Below are positions 26,520 to 35,647 of a stretch of 64,000 nucleotides of DNA, piece by piece. The stretch lies in assembly GCA_017520705.1 (NCBI GenBank), contig JAFXFF010000040.1, positions 38,136-102,135 on the forward strand, in the 5' to 3' direction. The notes under the pieces are model-generated. The model was not told where the DNA came from and did not search any database. It worked only from the letters and a program-made list of their open reading frames with translations. Both the position numbers and the translations under genes were made by a program. This stretch comes from Clostridia bacterium. Lineage in GTDB: Bacteria; Bacillota; Clostridia; Oscillospirales; Acutalibacteraceae. Every line of letters starts with the position of its first letter. Position 1 is the first letter of the stretch.

Positions 26520-29500
26520 ATGAAGAAGACACATTTCTCCCACATCCTGCGCTCGGCACTCAGCGTGCTGCTGGCTGTATCCCTGTTGATGGGTACGGTC
26601 CCGGCGGTATTGGCGGCCGATACGGCAGGTAGCACCGCGTCGCGGTTGGAGATCTCCGGCATCAATAAGCTGGACAAGAATTCCCTCTCGGTGAATTACT
26701 TGGATTATCTCAACAGCAACGTGGCCTTTAAGTTGCCCGATGGCGTGAAGGCGGACGACGACATCTCGGTCATCATCCGCGTGGACCGCACCTCCGTGAT
26801 GGATGCCTACGATCGCACGGATAAGACCATGTCCCTGCAGGAGTATGCCCTCACCGACGAGGCTAAGGCGGTCATCGCCGCCATCGACGCCCGTAAGGCT
26901 CAGCTGCTGACTCTGTTGGACGAGCAGGGCATCGAGTATCAGCTGGGCGAGGACTACAACACCCTCTTCAGCGGCTTCGAGATTAAGATCAAAGGCGGTG
27001 ACTATGCCGTCACCTGTCAATCTTTGGGCGCTGCCGAGACTGCCGTCATCAGCCAGGCCTATCAGTCTATGGCCACCCAGCTGGTGGAGAACGAGGTAAA
27101 CGTGCTGGAGTCCGGTATTTTCAATACCACCGGCATCGAGTACGACGGCACCGGCATGGTGGTGGCGGTTCTGGACACCGGTCTGGATTCCAACCACACC
27201 GCTTTCTCCCCCAACAATTTCACCTCGAATAAGCTGGGTCTGACCTACGACCAGGTGGCCTCCCTGATTGACAAGACTACCGCCTACAAGTGGGCGGACG
27301 GCAACCTGACCGTGGACAACGTCTTCATCAATAATAAGGTTCCTTTCGGTTACGATTACGCAGATAACGACCCCGATGTGTACTCCACCCACAACAATCA
27401 CGGCACCCACGTGTCCGGCGTCATTGTCGGTAAGGACGACGTCATCACCGGCGTGGCCCCCAACGCTCAGCTGGTGTCTATGAAGATCTTCTCCGACATT
27501 CAGGACACCGCCATGAGCTCCTGGATTTTGGCTGCTCTGGAGGACTGCGTCATTCTGGGCGTGGACGTTATCAATATGTCTTTGGGTACTGCCTGCGGTT
27601 TCTCTCACGAGGGTGAGGAGGAGCTGCTCAGCGGTGTGTACGACCGCATCCGCGCTGCCGGCATCGCCGTGGTGGTGGCTGCCTCCAACAGCTACAACTC
27701 CGCCTACGGCTCCGAGGCCAATGGCAACTTGCCCCTGACCTCCAACCCCGACTCCGGCACCGTCGGCTCCCCCGGCACGTATCCCGGCACTCTTTCCATC
27801 GCCTCGGTCAACGGCGTGGAGACCCCCTACATCAAGTACGGCAGCACCATTATGTACTTTGACGAGGCCAACGACAACGCCGGTAACGAGCAGCACTTCT
27901 TTGAGAAGCTGCTGGGCGAGGCCTCCTCTAAGGAGATGGAGTACATCACCATCCCCGGTGTGGGCCGTTCCGCTGACTACACCGGTCTGAACGTCAAGGG
28001 CAAGATTGTCCTGGTGCGCCGCGGTCAGAACACCTTCGAGGAGAAGGCAATGATCGCCGAGGCGCAGGGCGCCGCCGGCATCATCATTTACAACAACGTC
28101 TCCGGTGAGATCAAGATGAACATCGGTGACGCCCAGCTGGCCGTCTGCTCCATCTCGCAAGATGATGGTGAGGTGCTGGCGGCTAAGGCCTCCGGCAAGC
28201 TGACCATCAGCGTGGATCAGACCTCCGGCCCCTTTATGTCCGACTTCTCCTCCTGGGGTCCCACCCCCAGCCTGGGCATCAAGCCCGAGATTACCGCCCA
28301 CGGCGGTAACATCCTCTCTTCCGTCACCGGCGGCGATTACGACCGTCTGTCCGGCACCTCCATGGCCTGCCCCAATATGGCGGGTGCGGTGGTGCTGATG
28401 CACCAGTACGTGGTGGAGAATTTCCCCGCCATCGCCGATGACGCCGGTGCGGTGACCGCTATGGTCAACCGCCTGCTGATGTCCACCGCGGGCATCCTCA
28501 TCAACACCAATGGCGAGCCCTACGCCGTGCGTAAGCAGGGTGCCGGTCTGGCCAACCTCAACGCCGCTCTGAGCACCCCTGCCTGCCTGATCACCTACGA
28601 CCAGAAGGGTAACGCCATGGACACCACCAAGCTGGAGCTGGGCGATGATCCTTCCAAGACCGGTGTGTACGAGATGACCTTTGCCGTGGATAATTTCGGC
28701 AAAAGCGATCTCTCCTACGTCCTGTCCACCAAGGTGATCACCGAGGGCGTCAGCGACACCAAGACCAACTCCGGTAAGACCACCGTCACCGAGGAGGCCT
28801 ACGTGCTGGCGGGCGCCAAGCTGGAGATCTTCTCCGTGGACGGCGGCTCCGCCGATGGCTCCACCATCAAGGTGGCTGCCGGCAAGCAGGCTAAGGTGAC
28901 GGTGCGTATCACCCTCACCGATGCCAACAAGAAGTATCTTGACAAGTCCTTTGAAAACGGTATGTACGTGGAGGGTTTCCTCTCTCTGGATGCCAAGTCC
29001 GGCACTGAGTATGACCTGAACGTTCCCTATCTGGCCTACTATGGCGATTGGACCCGGGCTCCCATGTTTGACTTGGAGTACTACGACACCAATGCCGATG
29101 AGCTGGACGACGGTATCGACGTGGAGGATAAGCTGATGGCCGACTCCTTCGCCACCCGTGCCGTGGGCGGCCTTCAGGGTGACTACGTCAGCTATCTGGG
29201 CTCCTATTACTTCACTCAGGACCCCAAGGACATCGTCATCGCCGCTAACCGCGATTACATCTCTCTGTCCAATCAGGACGGCGCGGTTCACGCTCTGCGC
29301 TTTGTGTGGGCGGGTATGCTCCGCGCCGCCAAGGAGATTCACATCACCGTGACCGACAATGCCACCGGCGAGGTGGTGTACGACACCATCGATTACGACG
29401 TGCGTAAGGCCTACGGCGACGGCGGTACCATCCGCCCCTCCAACATCGACGTGGAGTTCGATACCCAGAATTTCAATCTGCCCAATAACGGCCAGTACAC

Positions 29501-32500
29501 CGTCCGCCTGGAGGGCGTGATGGACTACGGCGACGGCGGCAAGGACACCAACAAGAAGAATGTGTTCGAGTTCCCGCTGATGACCGACTACGAGGCCCCC
29601 ACCGTCACCGGCGTCGAGTACTATTACGAGTACGACAAGACGGCTAAGAAGAATCGCCTGTACGCCAAACTGTCTGTTTACGACAACCACTATGCCATGA
29701 GCGGTCAGCTGGGCTACGTGGTGATGGGCAAGGATGAGAACGACAACGCTGCTCCCGAGATGAAGGCTTTCGAGCAGTATATGACCCCCATCTACTCCAA
29801 GAAGAACGACACCACCGTCGTCACCGTGGAGCTGACCGATTATCTGTACCGGATCAAGTCGGGCGCGATGAACAAGAACTCCTTCGTGTTCACCACCTAC
29901 GACTACGCGCTCAACTACGCTACATACGAGATCCGTCTGCCCGATCAGTACATCGACTTTGCGATGGCTGAGGATATCGAGCAGACCGTGGTGCTCAGCC
30001 CCAACGAGGTCTTTACCCTGGCCCCCGTGGTGTATCCCGCCACCCAGTGGGGCGAGCTCTTGGAGTTCACCTCCCAGAAGCCCAGCGTGGCCAACGTGGT
30101 GGACGACAAGATCGTGGCCGTGGCCCCCGGCACTACCATCATTAAGGTAAAGGATCCCAATTCCGATAAGAGTCTTACCTTTACCGTTAAGGTGCTGGAT
30201 GAGGAGGATGAGGGCTATCGCCGCTACGATAAGCCGGTAGCCAACAACTTTGACCTCTACGGCTATTACACCAACAAAGCCTATTATATGCTGGATAACG
30301 AGGATAAGGACATCGGTGATACCGGCAATTACCGTTTCTTTGAGGGCAATTATCACCTGTCCCTGTACCCCTCTGAGGCGGTCACGCTGATGTACGAGCT
30401 GTCTGCCTACTTCCCCAAGAACACCCAGGTGGTGTTTGAGTCCAGCAACGAGAGTATCGTTAAGATCAACGAGGCCGGCATGGTCACCGCCGTGGCAGAG
30501 GGCTTCTCCTCCGTCACCATCAAAGTGCAGCTGGACGGCAAGAATACCTACTACTCCGAGTCGGTGTCCATCGAGGTCAAGGACCCCTTTGACGCCGCCA
30601 ACGGCATCCTCAACCACTACTACGGTAACGGTGGTCTGGTGGAGGTGCCCAAGAGATTGTCCCTGAAGGAGATCGGCTCCTTCGCCTTCTCCAACTTCGA
30701 TTACATCGACAAGACCCCCGAAGAGCTGGAAATCGACGACCGCGAGCTCAGCAAGCAGTGGTTCATCGGTGACAACACCATCACCAAGGTGGTGCTGCCC
30801 GAGGGCATCGAGAAGATCAACGCCTATGCCTTCGCCAACCTGACGGCGCTGGAGGAGATCGTTCTGCCCTCTACGCTGACCGCCATCGAGTACGGAGCCT
30901 TCTATAATTGCTCCTCTCTGAAGAAGATCACCTTCAGTGGCGAAAACAACGTCATCATCATCAACCAGCACGCCTTTGAGGGCTGTGACCTGGAGGGTAC
31001 CATCGACCTGTCCGCCGCCTGCGTGATCTCCGATTACGCCTTTGCGGGCAATAAGGATCTCACCGGTATCGTCACCGGCGACGCCCTCTTGTCCATCAGC
31101 CAGTACGCTTTTGCCGGCTGTAAGAGCCTGAAGGACGTCACCATCACCGCCGGCTTGGTGAAGTACGGCGCCTACGCCTTCACCGGCTGTGAGGCTCTCT
31201 CCTCCTTCGAGGTCAACGCGCTGGTGCTGCCCGAGGGTATGTTCTACGAGTGTGAGGGCCTGACCTCTGTGGTCATTGGCCCCGACGTCAACGAAATCGG
31301 CGAGTTCGCCTTCCGCGACACCGCCGTGGAGACCTTCGAGATCAAGGAGGGCCATAAGGCCTATCAGGCGGGCAAGAAGAGCTACATCCTCTCCGCCGAC
31401 GGCAAGACGCTGGTTGCGGTGGCTCCCACTGTCAGCGGCTCCTTCAACGCCGAGGACATCGGCGGCGCGGCGGTCACCGCCATTGGTGGCGGCGCCTTCT
31501 CCCACAACACCTCCGTCACCTCGGTCAACCTGCCTCAGGTGACCGTATTGGGCGACTACGCCTTCGGCTCCTCCAAGGCGATTGAAAAGATCACCCTGGG
31601 CGATCTGACCGCCATCGGCGAGTACGCCTTCTTCGAGACGGCGATTTCCAAGCTGCCCGCCTTCACCAAGGATACCAAGATCGGCCGCTACGCTTTCGCC
31701 TTTACCGACATCACCTCCGTCATCGTCCCCGACGGCATGGAGATTGGCGAGGGTGTGTTCAGCGAGTGCGACAAGCTGACCACCGTTGTGGTGGGGGACA
31801 ACGTCATCCTGGGCAAGTATGCCTTCGGTATGAATAAGGACTCCATCTTCAAGGTGCAGCACTACGATAAGGGTGGCGAGCGCTACTTCTACTACACCTT
31901 CTCTTCTGCTCTGAAGAATGTCACCATTGGCGACAACGTCACCATCGGCGAGACTGCCTTCACCAATGCCGCCTCTCTTAAGAAGGTGACCCTGGGTAAG
32001 GGTGCCAAGCTGGGCAAGATGGCCTTCTACAACAACGCCTCTCTGGTGGACATCGACCTGTCCAAGGCGGTGGAGATCGGCGACTACGCCCTCTCCGGCG
32101 ACGTGTATTTCACCTGCCTGGATGAGAATATGTCGGTGGCGGCTGTGGATAGCGACGGTCGCTACATGTACACCTACCACGCCCCCGCGATTAAGAAGGC
32201 GGATCTGTCCTCCGCCACCGTCATCGGCGAGTACGCCTTTGCCTACTGTCTGGATCTAAAGACGGTGGTGCTGGGCGAGGCCATCACCGAAATCAAGCCC
32301 TACACCTTCGCCGGTTGCTCTGCTCTGGAGACCATCAACCTGAGCGCCATCACCACCGTGGGCGAATACGCCTTCACCGAGTGTGGTGCGCTGAAGAAGG
32401 CGGATCTGTCCTCTGCTACTTATATCGATAAGTACGCCTTTGTGTACAACAAATCTCTGCAGTCCGTCATCTTTAACAAGGATCCTCTGAAGCAGTCTTC

Positions 32501-35500
32501 CGAGGAGACCGATAAGCCTGTGGATGAGTCTGTCGACCGTCACGTCGCCAGACATGCTGATAAGGATGAGGATAAGGAGTTCGTCAAGGAAGAGAGCGCC
32601 GGCCTGTACGTCGGCGAGGGCGCCTTCTCCTACTGCGAGAAGCTGACCTCTGTGTCCAATCTGGGCAAGGTGACCGAGGTAGGCAACTACGCCTTTGCGT
32701 ACGCCGGCCTCACCTCCGCCGACCTGACGGGCGCTGTGTATGTGGGCGACCACGCCTTTATGAAGGAGGAGTACACCCCCTTCAAGGTCACCTTCGGCAC
32801 CGCTGTCACCACCTTCGGCGACAACCCCTTCGCGCTGTGCGTGATATCCCCCCTGTATCAGGTGGACGTCACCGAGTTCAACGGCAACAAGTATGAGGAG
32901 AAGAATCCCACCTATACCATCAACGACAACGTCACCGTTTACGAGGGCGGCTTGTACGTCCGCGTACCCAACGGCTGGGAGATGGTGGCCTACACCGGCG
33001 AGGATCTCAATCCCGTCCTGATGGAGGATACCGTCCGCGTGGGTGCCATGGCTTTCGCCGGCTCCGCGGTCAAGATGGTGACCCTGCCTTATACCGTGGC
33101 CGCTGTGGGCCATAAGGCGTTCTATGAGTGCGCCGACCTGAGCACCGTGGTGTTCGGCAGCTACAATGCTCCCATTCTGGAGGAGTCCTTTGACCCCACC
33201 TACTACGAGACCTACGAGCACATCCCCGGCAGCGGCGATTACGGTACCTACACCGATTACGACGGTAACGAGATAGCCATCGTCGGCGAGGGCATCGTTC
33301 CCTTCTTTATGTGGAACGCCACCGGCGGCATGTACTCCAACGTGTTCTACGGTGCCAACTTTGTGGACTACGTGGGCTACGTGGACCACAAGCTGACCAT
33401 GGTGCGTCCCACCAACGGTCAGGGCTACGAGAATTACATCTACAACCATTACTTTGATCTGCGCGTGATGGGTGCTGCCGCCGCCGATAACGTGACGCTG
33501 GCCGCCATCAACGCCATCAAGCGGATCCCCGAGCGCGTGTCCCTAAACGATCGCGCCGTGGTGGAGGCCGCCCGCACCGCGTACAACAAGATTGCTACCA
33601 CTGAGCAGCAGGCTCTGGTAACCAATTACGACGTGCTGGTCACCGCCGAGCAGCGTCTGAAGGCGCTGTCTGCTGAGGAGGACAACACCACCCCCGAGGG
33701 CAATTCGGAGAAGACCCCCCACACCAAGCAGGTCAAGGGCCTCTCTTGGTTCTGGATCCTCCTGTTGTTCCTGGTCAATGACGCCATCATTCTGTGGGCC
33801 ATCTGGGCTTACAAGAAGGGCTACTTCACCAAGGAGTATCTGAAGGACTTCTTCAAGCGACTTCCCGGTCGCACCGTTCGTTTCCTAAAGAAGCTCCCCG
33901 GTCGCACCGTTCGTTTCTTCAAGAAGCTGCCCGGCCGTATCGCGCGCCTCTGCAAAAAGGTGTGGAAGGCCATTGTGGCGGGGGCGCTGTGGATTGCCGC
34001 CTTGTTCCGCAAGAAACAGAAGGACACCGATCCTGTCAAGGAGGCCGAGATGGTCGAGGAGACCGCATCTGCCGAGGAGGCTCTTGCCGACGAAGCTCCC
34101 GTGGAGGAGACCGCCGAAGAGATCGTCGAGGCGGAGGAGATCCCCGTCGAGGAAACCCCTGACGAGAGCTCCGAGGACGCCTCTGTCGAAGTGGCTCCCG
34201 CCAAGGCAAAGAAAGCCAAGAAAGAGAAAAAGGCGAGAAAACCCCTCAACGTGGATCTCATCAAGATGATCGCATGGATCGCCGCCGGCGCATTGGCGTT
34301 GGGCGGCGTGGTGTGGGTGGCCGTCACCTCCGATGGCGGCGGCAACACCCCCTATCACAGCTACGACGAGAAGGGCTATACCGTGGCGGTCAAGTTTGAC
34401 GCCAACGGCGGCCAGTTCGGCGATAACGTGAACACCACCTCCATCGTAGATACCTTTAACCCCCTGGAGATCGCCAACGGCTCCGAGGGTGAGGTGCGTA
34501 TCCCCCTGCTGGAGCCCCACGATTCCCGCCGCGGTGACAACAACACCTTCGTTGTCAAGCGCGCCAAGTACATTCTGGCCGGTTGGTACGTCAACCGTGA
34601 GGAGAGCGGCACCGACGAGAACGGCAATCCCGTCTATACCTATTCCAAGCAGTGGAATTTCGGCTCGGATCGTGTTGTCGTCAACACTGACGGCAGCTAC
34701 ACCGCCACCGACCCTGTGCTGACCCTGTATGCCGTGTGGGTGCCCTTGTTCGAGGTGCAGTTCTACGACCGTGCCAACCCCGATCAGCCCTTGAAGACCA
34801 AGGAGTTCAACCCCAACGAGGGTCTGAACCTCACCATCCCCACGTGGGATGAGAGCACCGGCGTGATGGCGATGGGCGAGTACCCCTCCGTCAGCGGCAA
34901 GACCTTTGATAAGGTGTATTACGATGCCGCCGGCACCCAGCCGGTCTCCGGCGATTCCGCCGTCCACCCCGGCAAGGTGAACAGCGCCACCGGTCAGGCG
35001 GAGGATGCCGTGCTCAAGCTGTATATCGACTATACCGAGGGAGATTGGTATCACATCTACAATGCCCAGCAATTGGCCGACAACATCAACATTAACGGCC
35101 ACTACGTCCTGCACGCGGATCTGGACTTCACCAACGTGTCCTGGCCCCGTGCCTTTACCACCGGCACCTTTAACGGCTCCATCGAGGGCAATGGCCACAC
35201 CATCAAGAATGTGACCGTTATCCAGAAGGATTATCAGAAGCCTGCCGGCGGTCTCTTCGGCACCTTGGGCGCCGATGCGACCCTGACTGACCTGACCTTT
35301 GAGGGCATCACCTTCACCCTGCAGAGCGGTACCCGTGTTACCTCTCCTGCCTTTGGTGTGCTGGCGGGCACCATTGCTGGCGACGCCACCCTCACCGACG
35401 TCACCGTGAAGGGCAAGCTGCAGATCGATTCTGCCTGCAGCAACACCCTCAAGCCGGACTGCGCCATCGGTCTGGTGTGCGGCGTGGGCGATGCCTCTGC

Positions 35501-35600
35501 CGTCACTGCCGACATCACCTACGAGGCCGTGGGTGAGGCCGCCGACACCGTGAAGATCACGGTCAAGGACGGCGAGGTCAAAGTGGAGTTCGTTGAGTAA
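26520..35600 (+). CDS. Giant cell-surface subtilase (S8) with BspA-type repeats and two membrane spans
   Basis: 3026 residues. Signal peptide about 1-35. The S8 domain has the full triad: Asp219 (VAVLDTGLDSNHT), His294 (NNHGTHVSGV) and Ser614 (LSGTSMACPNMAG), with a PA-type insert (VLVRRGQNTFEEKAMIAEAQGAAGIIIYN) between His and Ser, as in lactocepin/C5a-peptidase types. Next come Fn3/Ig-like regions and a Big-2-like module (about 1160-1230), then a long BspA-type leucine-rich region (about 1370-2220, many copies of IGEYAF / IxxYAFxxCxxLxxV). A first span (about 2410-2430) is followed by three copies of LPGRTVRFxKK, an acidic Glu-rich stretch, a second span (about 2583-2604), an InlB B-repeat-like module (VKFDANGG to LYAVW) and a GLUG-like end. 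Probably digests host or dietary protein; the peptide importer follows. Confidence 0.93.
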   Translation: MKKTHFSHILRSALSVLLAVSLLMGTVPAVLAADTAGSTASRLEISGINKLDKNSLSVNYLDYLNSNVAFKLPDGVKADDDISVIIRVDRTSVMDAYDRTDKTMSLQEYALTDEAKAVIAAIDARKAQLLTLLDEQGIEYQLGEDYNTLFSGFEIKIKGGDYAVTCQSLGAAETAVISQAYQSMATQLVENEVNVLESGIFNTTGIEYDGTGMVVAVLDTGLDSNHTAFSPNNFTSNKLGLTYDQVASLIDKTTAYKWADGNLTVDNVFINNKVPFGYDYADNDPDVYSTHNNHGTHVSGVIVGKDDVITGVAPNAQLVSMKIFSDIQDTAMSSWILAALEDCVILGVDVINMSLGTACGFSHEGEEELLSGVYDRIRAAGIAVVVAASNSYNSAYGSEANGNLPLTSNPDSGTVGSPGTYPGTLSIASVNGVETPYIKYGSTIMYFDEANDNAGNEQHFFEKLLGEASSKEMEYITIPGVGRSADYTGLNVKGKIVLVRRGQNTFEEKAMIAEAQGAAGIIIYNNVSGEIKMNIGDAQLAVCSISQDDGEVLAAKASGKLTISVDQTSGPFMSDFSSWGPTPSLGIKPEITAHGGNILSSVTGGDYDRLSGTSMACPNMAGAVVLMHQYVVENFPAIADDAGAVTAMVNRLLMSTAGILINTNGEPYAVRKQGAGLANLNAALSTPACLITYDQKGNAMDTTKLELGDDPSKTGVYEMTFAVDNFGKSDLSYVLSTKVITEGVSDTKTNSGKTTVTEEAYVLAGAKLEIFSVDGGSADGSTIKVAAGKQAKVTVRITLTDANKKYLDKSFENGMYVEGFLSLDAKSGTEYDLNVPYLAYYGDWTRAPMFDLEYYDTNADELDDGIDVEDKLMADSFATRAVGGLQGDYVSYLGSYYFTQDPKDIVIAANRDYISLSNQDGAVHALRFVWAGMLRAAKEIHITVTDNATGEVVYDTIDYDVRKAYGDGGTIRPSNIDVEFDTQNFNLPNNGQYTVRLEGVMDYGDGGKDTNKKNVFEFPLMTDYEAPTVTGVEYYYEYDKTAKKNRLYAKLSVYDNHYAMSGQLGYVVMGKDENDNAAPEMKAFEQYMTPIYSKKNDTTVVTVELTDYLYRIKSGAMNKNSFVFTTYDYALNYATYEIRLPDQYIDFAMAEDIEQTVVLSPNEVFTLAPVVYPATQWGELLEFTSQKPSVANVVDDKIVAVAPGTTIIKVKDPNSDKSLTFTVKVLDEEDEGYRRYDKPVANNFDLYGYYTNKAYYMLDNEDKDIGDTGNYRFFEGNYHLSLYPSEAVTLMYELSAYFPKNTQVVFESSNESIVKINEAGMVTAVAEGFSSVTIKVQLDGKNTYYSESVSIEVKDPFDAANGILNHYYGNGGLVEVPKRLSLKEIGSFAFSNFDYIDKTPEELEIDDRELSKQWFIGDNTITKVVLPEGIEKINAYAFANLTALEEIVLPSTLTAIEYGAFYNCSSLKKITFSGENNVIIINQHAFEGCDLEGTIDLSAACVISDYAFAGNKDLTGIVTGDALLSISQYAFAGCKSLKDVTITAGLVKYGAYAFTGCEALSSFEVNALVLPEGMFYECEGLTSVVIGPDVNEIGEFAFRDTAVETFEIKEGHKAYQAGKKSYILSADGKTLVAVAPTVSGSFNAEDIGGAAVTAIGGGAFSHNTSVTSVNLPQVTVLGDYAFGSSKAIEKITLGDLTAIGEYAFFETAISKLPAFTKDTKIGRYAFAFTDITSVIVPDGMEIGEGVFSECDKLTTVVVGDNVILGKYAFGMNKDSIFKVQHYDKGGERYFYYTFSSALKNVTIGDNVTIGETAFTNAASLKKVTLGKGAKLGKMAFYNNASLVDIDLSKAVEIGDYALSGDVYFTCLDENMSVAAVDSDGRYMYTYHAPAIKKADLSSATVIGEYAFAYCLDLKTVVLGEAITEIKPYTFAGCSALETINLSAITTVGEYAFTECGALKKADLSSATYIDKYAFVYNKSLQSVIFNKDPLKQSSEETDKPVDESVDRHVARHADKDEDKEFVKEESAGLYVGEGAFSYCEKLTSVSNLGKVTEVGNYAFAYAGLTSADLTGAVYVGDHAFMKEEYTPFKVTFGTAVTTFGDNPFALCVISPLYQVDVTEFNGNKYEEKNPTYTINDNVTVYEGGLYVRVPNGWEMVAYTGEDLNPVLMEDTVRVGAMAFAGSAVKMVTLPYTVAAVGHKAFYECADLSTVVFGSYNAPILEESFDPTYYETYEHIPGSGDYGTYTDYDGNEIAIVGEGIVPFFMWNATGGMYSNVFYGANFVDYVGYVDHKLTMVRPTNGQGYENYIYNHYFDLRVMGAAAADNVTLAAINAIKRIPERVSLNDRAVVEAARTAYNKIATTEQQALVTNYDVLVTAEQRLKALSAEEDNTTPEGNSEKTPHTKQVKGLSWFWILLLFLVNDAIILWAIWAYKKGYFTKEYLKDFFKRLPGRTVRFLKKLPGRTVRFFKKLPGRIARLCKKVWKAIVAGALWIAALFRKKQKDTDPVKEAEMVEETASAEEALADEAPVEETAEEIVEAEEIPVEETPDESSEDASVEVAPAKAKKAKKEKKARKPLNVDLIKMIAWIAAGALALGGVVWVAVTSDGGGNTPYHSYDEKGYTVAVKFDANGGQFGDNVNTTSIVDTFNPLEIANGSEGEVRIPLLEPHDSRRGDNNTFVVKRAKYILAGWYVNREESGTDENGNPVYTYSKQWNFGSDRVVVNTDGSYTATDPVLTLYAVWVPLFEVQFYDRANPDQPLKTKEFNPNEGLNLTIPTWDESTGVMAMGEYPSVSGKTFDKVYYDAAGTQPVSGDSAVHPGKVNSATGQAEDAVLKLYIDYTEGDWYHIYNAQQLADNININGHYVLHADLDFTNVSWPRAFTTGTFNGSIEGNGHTIKNVTVIQKDYQKPAGGLFGTLGADATLTDLTFEGITFTLQSGTRVTSPAFGVLAGTIAGDATLTDVTVKGKLQIDSACSNTLKPDCAIGLVCGVGDASAVTADITYEAVGEAADTVKITVKDGEVKVEFVE

Positions 35601-35647
35601 CACAATAGGGTAGAGGACCCTTTACATTCTAAAAAGGAGCGATTTTT

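Noticed and set aside
26514..32180. An 1888-codon open frame on the minus strand opposite the protease gene
   Set aside because: It is the mirror of a GC-rich coding strand; composition is His/Gly/Val-rich without domains, and the plus-strand protein has a full catalytic triad and repeats.
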